Part shown: positions 16,282 to 24,061 of the stretch, in pieces
How positions within the stretch are numbered: position 1 is the first letter of the stretch
Layout: each line of letters begins with the position of its first letter
Origin: JAFIEN01 sp051859505
GTDB taxonomy: Bacteria > Pseudomonadota > Alphaproteobacteria > Rhodobacterales > Rhodobacteraceae
DNA: 62,671 nt
Direction of reading: 5' to 3'
NCBI GenBank assembly: GCA_051859505.1
Contig: JBHYFN010000023.1
Span: 1-62,671, forward strand
Translations under genes and position numbers: made by a program
Notes under the pieces: model-generated
Told to the model about the DNA's origin: nothing
Databases searched by the model: none
What the model saw: the letters and a program-made list of their open reading frames with translations, nothing else

Positions 16282-17907
16282 TCAAAAGCTGGAATCGCGG
16301 TAGACTTCTTGCCCCCGGAACAGGGTGCAGAGCACGCGCGTCTCGGAGATCCGGTCGGCGGGGCAGGCGAAGATATCCTGGTCAAGCACGATCAGATCGG
16401 CCGAGAACCCCGGCCGCAACATCCCCGTGAAATGCTCGCGCCAGCAGGCGCGGGCGGCGTTCACCGTGTAGCCCTGCACGCATTCCTCGACGGTCAGCGC
16501 CTGATCGGGCAGGAAGGGTTCGCGCGGGTTTTCTGCGCGCCGGACCTGGCGGGTGATGGCGGTTTCGATGATCTCGAACGGGTTGAGGGTCGAGACGGGC
16601 CAGTCCGAGGACAGGCACCAGTCGGCCCCTGCGTTCAGCATCTTGCGGAAGGCATAGGTCTCGCCCCGCCGGTCGGGCCCGATCATGTCAAGCGCGATGT
16701 CGGGCACCACCGGATCGAGCCTTGCCCAGAGCGGCTGGATATTGGCCATGGCACCGGCGCGGGCCAACCGGTCGTAATCGCCGGGATCGGTCAGTTGCAG
16801 ATGCGCAAGCTGATGCTGCGCGGGCCAGGGGCCGTTCGCGCGGCGCGCGGCTTCCAGCCCGTCAAGCGCGCGGGCGGTGGCGGCGTCGCCGATCACATGG
16901 ACATGGATCGCGAAGCGCGCGGCATCCAGCGCGGTCATCAGCTCTGCCGTCTTGTCGGCACTGAACATGCAGGGCGCATTGCCGCCCGGCGGATCGGCAT
17001 AGGGCGCGAGCAGCGCGGCGGTGCGGTTCTCGAACACGCCATCCATGAAGAACTTGGCCGATTGCACATGGAAATCCGGGCCGGGATGGGCCGCGCGCAT
17101 CGCGCTTAGCCGTTCCAGCGCGGTTTCGGCCGTGTCGGCCTCTGTCACCAGCGCCGCGCCGGCGACGCGCAGCTGCATCTTCCCCTCGGCCAGCGCGCGG
17201 GCATAGATGCGCGCCTCTTCCTCGGTCACGCGGGGGTCGAGGACGCCGGTGAAGCCGCATTGATGCGCCAGAGCCTGCGCGGCCAGATAGCCTTCGACCC
17301 TCTGCGCGTCGGTCAGCTTGGGCAGGCCCGCGAAGGAAGGCTCGATCACCTCTTCATGCAGCATCCCCGTCGCACGACCCTGCGCATCGCGCACGATATG
17401 GCCGTTGGGCGGGTCGGGCGTGTCGTCGTCGATGCCCGCAAGCTCCAGCGCGCGGGTGTTGAAACAGCAATTGTGGAACGAGGTGTCATAGACCACCACC
17501 GGCCGGTCGGCCACGACGCTGTCGAGGAGCTTCGCCGTCAGGTTGTGATCGCCAAAGATCCCCGGCTGCCAGCCCGCGCCCATGACCACCGGCAGATCGG
17601 GCCGCGCCGTCGCATGGGCCTTGATCCGGGCCAGAAGCGTCGCCTCGTCCGTCACGTCATAAAACTCGGCCGCCGTGGCCAGGTTGATCCCGCCATGCAG
17701 CAGATGGATATGGGCATCCTGAAACCCCGGCAGCACCAGCCGCCCGCCCGCGTCGATCCGGGCCGCCCCCGGTCCGGCAAGGGCGACTATCTCGGCCTCG
17801 GGGCCCAGGGCCAGGATGCGGCCGTCCTCGGCCAGAAGCGCCTCGGCGGTGGGCCGGGTCGGGTCCATGGTCCGGATGCGGGCATTGTGGACAAGGGTTC
17901 GGGTCAC
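16282..17907 (-). CDS. Amidohydrolase family protein (YtcJ-like)
   Basis: This 541-aa metal-dependent hydrolase of the amidohydrolase superfamily hydrolyses an amide or other C-N bond, but its substrate is unknown. The metal-binding HxH is in GFQDAHIHLLHGG, about 70 residues in. Later conserved histidines occur in HVHVIGDAATARALDG, and a C-terminal SSDWPVS carries the conserved Asp. The start is taken as GTG at 17907, which overlaps the cupin stop codon (GTGA) and begins the typical TRTLVHNARIRTMDP sequence. The longer frame to 17994 lies inside the cupin gene. It is last in the Rieske operon. It may open a cyclic or amide intermediate of the amine pathway, which is inference. Confidence 0.88.
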   Translation of the reverse strand: MTRTLVHNARIRTMDPTRPTAEALLAEDGRILALGPEAEIVALAGPGAARIDAGGRLVLPGFQDAHIHLLHGGINLATAAEFYDVTDEATLLARIKAHATARPDLPVVMGAGWQPGIFGDHNLTAKLLDSVVADRPVVVYDTSFHNCCFNTRALELAGIDDDTPDPPNGHIVRDAQGRATGMLHEEVIEPSFAGLPKLTDAQRVEGYLAAQALAHQCGFTGVLDPRVTEEEARIYARALAEGKMQLRVAGAALVTEADTAETALERLSAMRAAHPGPDFHVQSAKFFMDGVFENRTAALLAPYADPPGGNAPCMFSADKTAELMTALDAARFAIHVHVIGDAATARALDGLEAARRANGPWPAQHQLAHLQLTDPGDYDRLARAGAMANIQPLWARLDPVVPDIALDMIGPDRRGETYAFRKMLNAGADWCLSSDWPVSTLNPFEIIETAITRQVRRAENPREPFLPDQALTVEECVQGYTVNAARACWREHFTGMLRPGFSADLIVLDQDIFACPADRISETRVLCTLFRGQEVYRDSSF

Positions 17908-18755
17908 AGGATCAGCGCCTCCAGCGCGGGCCAGTCGGGTGCGGGCAGGATCTGGGCCGGAAGCCTGGCGTCGCGGGTCCAGACATACAAGCACAGAAAG
18001 GGCACGGGGCCGATCTTGGTCAGATGCGGCCGGTGCGGCGGGTTCCAGACCGGCACATGCGCGGGCAGAACGGTCAGCGCCTCGCCGGGGGCGAAGCGCC
18101 AGCCATGCGGGCCGGTGAGGGGGGCGTAAAGCTCGGGCGCGGGATGGGCATGGTCACGGTAAAGCACCTGCGGCGCGATCAGGAACAGGCCGCAGGACAC
18201 ATCCGGCACAAAGAACGGCCCCCGCCACCCAAGAAGCGGGGCGAAGGCATGGCCGGCGGCAAAGGCTGCGCCGATGCTGGCGGGGGGATAGTTCTGATAG
18301 GTCCGCCAGCCCAGATGCGGCGCGGCGGCCGCGATCCGCGCCGCAAGCTCGGGATGGGTCCGTTCCAGCACCGCAAGCGCCCGGTCAAGCCAGCGCGCGA
18401 CCACATCCACCGCTTGCGGCGGCTGCGGCTCGGGTGTGCCGCTGCGCTGGCGCAGAACCTCGGCCACCTCGGCCGCGCCCTCATGGTCGAGCGAGAGGAG
18501 GTAATCCTCGGCCGCCTCGGCCAGCGCGACAAGGGCCGCCGCGCCATCAGGCGGGCGAACCGGAGGCAGCCCCCGCGCCTGCAGCATCAGCGCCGGGTCG
18601 CGGCCGTCATGGGCCGCCGCCTCGCGGTAGGTTTCCAGCGTCGCCTCGCAGATCAGGCCCGCCCGATACAGCGCCATCGCCGCGCCATAGCGCACGCGGC
18701 CCGATCCCGGCTCTCCCAGCGGGGCGGCCAGCAGGATCCGGTCCGCGACCCTCAC
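17904..18755 (-). CDS. DMSP-lyase-like cupin protein
   Basis: This 283-aa protein resembles the cupin family that includes the DMSP lyases DddL, DddQ and DddW, which eliminate dimethyl sulfide from dimethylsulfoniopropionate. The metal-binding cupin motif reads DHAHPAPELY, giving H202, H204, E208 and Y210. The second cupin motif supplies a histidine in WNPPHRPHL (H241 or H244). The first 130 residues or so form a helical region, so it is longer than DddQ. The start is GTG at 18755, the only usable start before the conserved region. It lies between a Rieske oxygenase and an amidohydrolase, an odd place for a DMSP enzyme. It may act on the nitrogen analogue of such a substrate. Confidence 0.75.
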   Translation of the reverse strand: MRVADRILLAAPLGEPGSGRVRYGAAMALYRAGLICEATLETYREAAAHDGRDPALMLQARGLPPVRPPDGAAALVALAEAAEDYLLSLDHEGAAEVAEVLRQRSGTPEPQPPQAVDVVARWLDRALAVLERTHPELAARIAAAAPHLGWRTYQNYPPASIGAAFAAGHAFAPLLGWRGPFFVPDVSCGLFLIAPQVLYRDHAHPAPELYAPLTGPHGWRFAPGEALTVLPAHVPVWNPPHRPHLTKIGPVPFLCLYVWTRDARLPAQILPAPDWPALEALIL

Positions 18756-18797
18756 CCGGCCATCCCGGCCCGACGCCCTCGCGCCGTCACCACGCCG

Positions 18798-20012
18798 TCA
18801 CGCCGCATTCGCCGCCTTGCGCCGCATCTCGCGGTTGAGGGCGGCAAGGTCTCCGGCCGGTTCCGCCTCGAGCGTCATCACCGGCAGGATCCGCCGCAGC
18901 CCGTCGTGATGCCGCCTGAGCCCGTATTCCAGATCCGACAGATGGAACCCGTCGAAGGCGGTGGATTTCATCGACTCGTTCGACCAGATCGACAGCTGCT
19001 GATCCTCGGTCGAGGTGTCGCGGTCGATCCGGTAGGCAAGGTAGCGCGCCAGCCGCGCCGCGCGGCTTTCCTCGGGGTTGCGGTACAGTCGCCCCGTCAG
19101 ACGCGTCTGCCCGGCCGAGACGGGCAGATCCTGATAGAACTGGATGCTTTCGGGCGTGATCGCGATCACCGTGTTGGGGAACAGGCCGTAATAGGTCCAG
19201 GCCTTCTGCAGATGATCCGGCAGGTCGGGCCGGGGCTGCGACAGGGCCACATAATTGCGCACCGACCAGCCCACCCCCGGCGCATCGCCGAACCAGCCGA
19301 CCGAGACGGTCAGCCCGTCGGGCAGGTGCAGGTCGCGGTAGCTGCGGCCGTAAAGCTCTTGCAGGCCGGGATGGGCCATCGGCACGTGATAGCCCTCGTT
19401 GTCGACATCGCGGACCGATTTCCAGTTGACCGGCAGGTCGGTCATCCAGTCCGTCACCTTCACCGCCGTCGCGGCACCGGTCCGGTAGGCGGCGAAATCG
19501 GCGTCGAAGGGCGCAAGAAGGCGGGCCACCGAAGGCTGCGGTCCGGGCGCGAAGCGCAGGAAGACGAAGCCGTGAAAGACCTCCATCTCGATCGGCTTCA
19601 GCCCGAAATCCTCGCGCCGCATCTGACCGAAAGAGGACGGCTGCGCCGCACCGCGCAAGGAGCCGTCAAGATTGTAGACCCAGCCATGAAACGGACAGAC
19701 GATCGCGCCCTTGCAATGGCCGCTTTCGCCATCCACCACCCGCGCGCCGCGATGGCGGCAGAGGTTGTGGAAGGCGCGCACCTTTCCATCGGCGCCCCGC
19801 ATCACCACCGCGCGCTCGCCCAGAAGATCGAAGGCAATCCAGTCGCCGGGTTCGGGAATGTCCGAGACATGGCCGGCAAGCTGCCAATGCGTCAGGAACA
19901 GGGCCTCGCGTTCAAGGGCGAAAAGCGCGTCGGAATGATAGGTCCAGGCCGGCAATCCGCGCCTGTCCCACTCGGCCGGGATCGGCAAGGAAGGATAGGG
20001 CAATTCGGTCAT
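18798..20012 (-). CDS. Rieske non-haem iron oxygenase, alpha subunit (second of pair)
   Basis: This 404-aa ring-hydroxylating/demethylating oxygenase has a Rieske 2Fe-2S site (CRHRG and CPFHGW). Its mononuclear iron site is DNEGYHVPMAH, with histidines H209 and H214. The residue at the usual bridging-Asp position is glutamate (E206), as in carnitine and glycine-betaine oxygenases. The start at 20012 is supported by AAGGAG nine bases upstream and by an ATGA overlap with the preceding gene. A nine-residue-longer start exists at 20039. It probably demethylates or cleaves a quaternary ammonium compound. No reductase is encoded nearby, so electrons must come from a partner elsewhere. Confidence 0.9.
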   Translation of the reverse strand: MTELPYPSLPIPAEWDRRGLPAWTYHSDALFALEREALFLTHWQLAGHVSDIPEPGDWIAFDLLGERAVVMRGADGKVRAFHNLCRHRGARVVDGESGHCKGAIVCPFHGWVYNLDGSLRGAAQPSSFGQMRREDFGLKPIEMEVFHGFVFLRFAPGPQPSVARLLAPFDADFAAYRTGAATAVKVTDWMTDLPVNWKSVRDVDNEGYHVPMAHPGLQELYGRSYRDLHLPDGLTVSVGWFGDAPGVGWSVRNYVALSQPRPDLPDHLQKAWTYYGLFPNTVIAITPESIQFYQDLPVSAGQTRLTGRLYRNPEESRAARLARYLAYRIDRDTSTEDQQLSIWSNESMKSTAFDGFHLSDLEYGLRRHHDGLRRILPVMTLEAEPAGDLAALNREMRRKAANAA

Positions 20013-21220
20013 GGCGCGTGCAACTCCTTCAGTATCCATTGGTGAAAATTGTGGATCTCGTATTCCTCGGGCATCAGCCGCGCGGCCCGGAAGGCGGGCG
20101 AGGCGATGCCGCGCTGGTTCATCTCGGAGGCGGCGCCATCCTGTTCGATCACGAGGCGGGCAAAGGCCGCGACGGCTTTGGCATCAAAGCCGGGCTGGGC
20201 CAGCGTCTCGGGCGGGAAATGCCATTCGGCGACCAGCCGGGTCCGGGTCGGGCCCAGCGGCTCGATCCGCACCGAGCGGACGTAATCGACATGCGCCACC
20301 ACATAGATCGAGGGCCAGAGCGTGACGAAACTGTAGCCCGCGCGCCGCTCCTCCTCGGTCAGGCCCGCAAAGACCGGGCCGCAGGGCGCGCCGGTCGGGG
20401 TCCAGCTTTCGGCGCCGGGGCGCAGGTTGCCCGGCGCGACCGTGCCGGGGGTCCAGTCCGCCGCCTCTGACGGGGCCATGATCCCGCGCCCGTAGACCGG
20501 CACCATGTCGCACAATTCGGGATGGATGCCGGGGCAATGCAGGCATTCCGAGTAATTCTCCCAAAACACTTTCCAGTTGCAGGCGATCTCGGTCTCCCAG
20601 CGGTGGCCAGTGACAAGATCCTGCATCGGCCAGTTGTCCAGCCGGTCAAGGGGCACATCGGCGCGAAGCGGGCCGGAATCCTCGGCGAGGTTCAGAAAGA
20701 CAAAGCCGTTCCACAGCGTCAGCGCGACCGGGCGCAGGCCATGCGCCGCGCGGTCGAAATCCGCGGTCGGCACGGCATGGCCGGTGGCGACCAGCCGCCC
20801 GTCGGCGGCGGCAAAGGCGAAGGCGTGATAGGGGCAGCGGATCAGCGCGCCGAGGGGCTCTTGCGCGTCGCGGCAGATCTCGGACCCGCGGTGCGGGCAG
20901 GAATTGTGATAGGCGGCGATCGCGCCATCGCCGGTGCGCGCCACGATCACCGGCGCGGCCCCGACCGTGACCCGACGCATCGTGCCGGGCGGGAAATCGC
21001 TGTGCCGGCCCACCGCGATCCAGTTTCGGGCGAACAGCGTCCCAAGCTCGCGCGCGTGCCAGCCGGGATCGAGATAGGCCGCCCGGGGCAGCCCCTCGGG
21101 GCAGGTCGCCAGCCGGGGCGAAACCGGGCCGTCGCCCCCCGCCACAACCCCCTGCCCGGCCAGTTCCTGTCCCATGACGCGCGCCGCTTTCGCTGTGTCG
21201 GCGGCAAACCGGCGCCGCAT
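20009..21220 (-). CDS. Rieske non-haem iron oxygenase, alpha subunit (first of pair)
   Basis: This 403-aa protein resembles glycine betaine (GbcA), stachydrine and carnitine (CntA) monooxygenase subunits. The Rieske centre is NSCPHRGSEIC with RCPYHAF. The catalytic iron ligands lie in SECLHCPGIH (H228 and H233), preceded by a bridging glutamate (E225) instead of the aspartate of aromatic dioxygenases. A conserved acidic residue follows in VIEQDGAASEMNQRG. It is the first gene of the operon, with promoter and operator about 60 bp upstream. The ATG at 21220 has only a weak ribosome site (GCGGG), and M16 is an alternative. The methylated substrate is not identifiable from sequence alone. Confidence 0.9.
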   Translation of the reverse strand: MRRRFAADTAKAARVMGQELAGQGVVAGGDGPVSPRLATCPEGLPRAAYLDPGWHARELGTLFARNWIAVGRHSDFPPGTMRRVTVGAAPVIVARTGDGAIAAYHNSCPHRGSEICRDAQEPLGALIRCPYHAFAFAAADGRLVATGHAVPTADFDRAAHGLRPVALTLWNGFVFLNLAEDSGPLRADVPLDRLDNWPMQDLVTGHRWETEIACNWKVFWENYSECLHCPGIHPELCDMVPVYGRGIMAPSEAADWTPGTVAPGNLRPGAESWTPTGAPCGPVFAGLTEEERRAGYSFVTLWPSIYVVAHVDYVRSVRIEPLGPTRTRLVAEWHFPPETLAQPGFDAKAVAAFARLVIEQDGAASEMNQRGIASPAFRAARLMPEEYEIHNFHQWILKELHAP

Positions 21221-21276
21221 CCCGCAGCGGCATCCGCCCGACAGTGATTTCCCGAATGATCGCCAGCTTGACCCCG

Positions 21277-21298
21277 ACTGACTGGATTGTCAATCAGT
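21277..21298. promoter_or_regulatory. BetI-like operator candidate B in divergent promoter
   Basis: The dyad ACTGACTGGATTGTCAATCAGT lies between the Rieske operon (minus) and the second BetI-like gene (plus). Its inner 18 bases fit TGAnTGr-n4-TCAnTCA, the same pattern as 16021-16038. It contains a perfect minus-strand -35 (TTGACA, complement of 21288-21293), though the matching -10 is weak. The position suits repression of both divergent units. Confidence 0.6.
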
Positions 21299-21366
21299 TC
21301 CCGCTGCCCCTTTCACTACGCCCCCGTTCCGCCTATACCCCGCCCCAAGCGAAGGAAGCGAGGACC

Positions 21367-22083
21367 ATGACCCGATCTCGTGCCGAGGGGGCCCGTTCCG
21401 AAGGGACCAGCGCCGAAGCGGCCACCGCCGCGACCCGCCCCCGCACCATGAGCCGCACCGAACGGCGCGCGCAACTGATCGAGGCGACGATCGCAACCCT
21501 TGCCCGGCTGGGCTATGCCCGCACCACCCTGACCGCCGTGGCCCGCACGGCGGGCCTGTCGCACGGGCTGGTGCTGTTCCATTTCGAGACCAAGGAAAAG
21601 CTGCTGACCGAGACGCTCGATTTCCTCTCCGAGGAATACAGCGCCAACTGGCAGGCCGCCCTTGCCGCCGCAGAGCCGACCCCCGAGGACGGCCTTGCCG
21701 CCCTTGTCCGCGCCGATTTCAACCCGGTGATCTGCACGCCCGAACGGCTGGCGGCCTGGTGCGCCTATTGGGGCGAAAGCCAGAGCCGGCCGATCTATCA
21801 GGCGCGCTGCGGCGCCAATGACGCGGAATACAACGCGACGCTGGAGAGGCTCTGCGAGGGCATGAACGCCCGGCATGGCTATGATCACCATCCCGTCCGC
21901 ACCGCCCGGATGCTGCGCGTCCTGCTGGAAGGGCTCTGGCTCGAGCTGATGACGATCGAGACGCCCTACCCCGTCGAAGAGGCGATGGTGACGGTCTGGA
22001 CCGCGCTCGCCGCCCTGTTCCCCCGCCATTTCACGACCGAAGGCCCCGCCGAAAGGCCCCAAGATGGACCGTGCTCGGCATAG
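21367..22083 (+). CDS. BetI-like TetR regulator (second)
   Basis: This 238-aa TetR-family repressor is a distant paralogue of the regulator at 11113-11844. The helix-turn-helix lies around LTAVARTAGLSHGLVLFHFETK. The BetI-like ligand domain has FNPVICTPERLAAWCAYWGE and GLWLELMTIETPYPVEEA. The aromatic, Trp-rich pattern matches family members that sense choline or betaines. The start at 21367 follows a GAAGCGAGGA ribosome site. The first 30 residues are Ala/Arg-rich and poorly conserved, and M28 (MSRTERRAQ) is an alternative start. It is divergent from the Rieske operon and shares its operator region, so it most likely regulates that operon and itself. Confidence 0.9.
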   Translation: MTRSRAEGARSEGTSAEAATAATRPRTMSRTERRAQLIEATIATLARLGYARTTLTAVARTAGLSHGLVLFHFETKEKLLTETLDFLSEEYSANWQAALAAAEPTPEDGLAALVRADFNPVICTPERLAAWCAYWGESQSRPIYQARCGANDAEYNATLERLCEGMNARHGYDHHPVRTARMLRVLLEGLWLELMTIETPYPVEEAMVTVWTALAALFPRHFTTEGPAERPQDGPCSA

Positions 22084-22096
22084 GCCGGGGCAAAGC

Positions 22097-22110
22097 GACG
22101 ATATATCGTC
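22097..22110. promoter_or_regulatory. Perfect 14-bp palindrome upstream of the ABC exporter
   Basis: GACGATATATCGTC is a perfect dyad in the 112-bp gap between the regulator and the exporter genes. It is AT-rich at the centre and could be a repressor site for the exporter. A smaller stem (GTGCCG-cagaa-CGGCAC) lies closer to the start codon. Confidence 0.45.
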
Positions 22111-22195
22111 CCGCGGGGCTTAACCTCGGCCAAGAGGCGCGCGATAAGGGGCAAAGTGCCGCAGAACGGCACTGAACGTCCCCCGGAAAGGCGCA

Positions 22196-24061
22196 ATGCC
22201 CTCCATTCCGCATATCACGCCCGCAAAGGACGCCGGCCCCGACACCGCCCGGGTCGAGGTCATGGAAAAGACCGATACCGTCGGCTGGATGACCGGGCTG
22301 GCCACGATCTGGCGGGTCACGAAGCTGGCCTGGCAGACGCCGTGGCAGGTTGTCATCGCCGTCATCTCGACCCTGCTGGCGGCATCGCTGCAACTGGCCA
22401 TTCCGCAGCTTCTGGGGCAGGCCGTCGACCAGACGCAGGATGCGGTCACGCTTGGCGATGCGGCGGCGCGGGCCGCGCTCTGGACGACGGCGGTGATGGT
22501 GCTGGTCGTGTCCCTCCTGCGGGGGATCTTTGCCACGCTGCAGAACTACTATTCCGAGTCGGTGGGCCATCACACCGGCTATGGGCTGCGGCTGCAATTC
22601 TACGACAAGATCCAGAACCTCAGCTTCGGCTTTCACGACTCGGTCCATTCGGGCGACCTGATCACGCTGGGCCTTCTCGATATCGAGGGCGTGCGGATGT
22701 ATTTCTCGACCGCGCTGATCCGGGCGCTGCTTCTGGCGATCCTGATCGGCGTGGGGGGCTACTGGCTTTTGTCCATCGACCTCGTGCTGGGGCTGATGGC
22801 GCTGAGTTTCGTGCCCTACGTGGGCTGGAAATCCTCGGTCGCGCAATTGAGGCTTCGGGGCACATGGCTTGACCTGCAAAAGCGGCTGGATGTGCTGACG
22901 CGGGTGATGGAGGAAAACCTTGCCGGCATCCGCGTCGTGCGCGCCTTTTCCGCGCAGGATCACGAGCTGGAGAAGTTCCACCGCGCCAGCCTCAGCGCGC
23001 TGGACCTTGCGCATGAGAGGGTGGACCTGCGCGTCAGCTCGACCAGCTGGATGACGCTGTCCTTCTTCGCGGCGATGGGGCTGGTCCTCTGGGTCGGCGG
23101 GATCAAGGTCCAGAACGGAGAGATCACGGTCGGCACGCTGGCCGCCTTCCTCACCTTCATGACGATCCTGCAGATGCCCGTGCGGCAGTTGGGAATGCTG
23201 GTCAACGCCATCGCCCGCACCTCGACCTGCGGCGCGCGGCTCTTTGCGCTGCTCGACCTTGATCCGGTGGTGGCAGACGCGCCGGGCGCCGCCCCGCTGG
23301 CCGTCACCGAAGGCACGCTCCGGTTCGAGGATGTGAGCTTTGCCTATCCCTCCGCCCCCGGCGTGCCGGTGATCCGCAACCTCTCGTTCACCGCGAAACG
23401 GGGCGAGACCATCGGCCTGATCGGCCCGCAGGGCAGCGGCAAGACGACCATCGCCCAGCTGATCCCCCGCTTCTATGACGTGACGGGCGGGCGCATCACG
23501 CTCGACGGGCAGGATATCCGCGATGTGACGCTGAAATCCCTGCGCCAGTCCGTCGCCGTGGTCAGTCAGGACGTGTTCATGTTCACCACCTCGATGGAGA
23601 ACAACATCGCCTATGGCGATCCCTGGGCCAAACCCACCCGGATCGAGGGCGCCTCGGACGCGGCGCAACTGCACAGCTATATCGACACGCTGCCGGAACG
23701 CTATCGCACCGTGGTGGGGGAACGCGGCGCCTCGCTTTCCGGGGGCCAACGGCAGCGCATGTCGATTGCGCGGACGGTTATGCTGCGCCCCGATGTGCTG
23801 GTCTTCGACGATTCCACCGCCGCGATTGACGCAAGGACCGAGGCGCGGATCTTCGAGGCCTTGCGCGAACAGGCCGAGAACCGGGTGACGATCCTTGTGG
23901 CCCACCGCCTCAACACGCTGATGCATGCCGACCGGATCCTCGTGCTGGATCATGGCGAGGTGATCGAACAGGGCAGCCACGAGGAATTGCTGGCGATGAA
24001 CGGCCGCTATCGCGCGCTCTACGACCTGCAGAACCGCTCATACGGGGCGCGCGCGTCATGA
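22196..24061 (+). CDS. ABC exporter half-transporter, catalytically degenerate subunit
   Basis: This 621-aa protein has an exporter-type transmembrane domain of six helices (residues about 35 to 340) fused to an ATP-binding domain, of the multidrug/lipid exporter class. Walker A is GPQGSGKTT and the signature is LSGGQRQRMSIARTV. Walker B reads VLVFDDSTAAID, so the catalytic glutamate is replaced by aspartate. The switch histidine (VAHRLNTL) is kept. Its stop codon overlaps the next gene's start (ATGA). The pair must form a heterodimer with one weak ATP site. The substrate is unknown. Confidence 0.93.
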   Translation: MPSIPHITPAKDAGPDTARVEVMEKTDTVGWMTGLATIWRVTKLAWQTPWQVVIAVISTLLAASLQLAIPQLLGQAVDQTQDAVTLGDAAARAALWTTAVMVLVVSLLRGIFATLQNYYSESVGHHTGYGLRLQFYDKIQNLSFGFHDSVHSGDLITLGLLDIEGVRMYFSTALIRALLLAILIGVGGYWLLSIDLVLGLMALSFVPYVGWKSSVAQLRLRGTWLDLQKRLDVLTRVMEENLAGIRVVRAFSAQDHELEKFHRASLSALDLAHERVDLRVSSTSWMTLSFFAAMGLVLWVGGIKVQNGEITVGTLAAFLTFMTILQMPVRQLGMLVNAIARTSTCGARLFALLDLDPVVADAPGAAPLAVTEGTLRFEDVSFAYPSAPGVPVIRNLSFTAKRGETIGLIGPQGSGKTTIAQLIPRFYDVTGGRITLDGQDIRDVTLKSLRQSVAVVSQDVFMFTTSMENNIAYGDPWAKPTRIEGASDAAQLHSYIDTLPERYRTVVGERGASLSGGQRQRMSIARTVMLRPDVLVFDDSTAAIDARTEARIFEALREQAENRVTILVAHRLNTLMHADRILVLDHGEVIEQGSHEELLAMNGRYRALYDLQNRSYGARAS

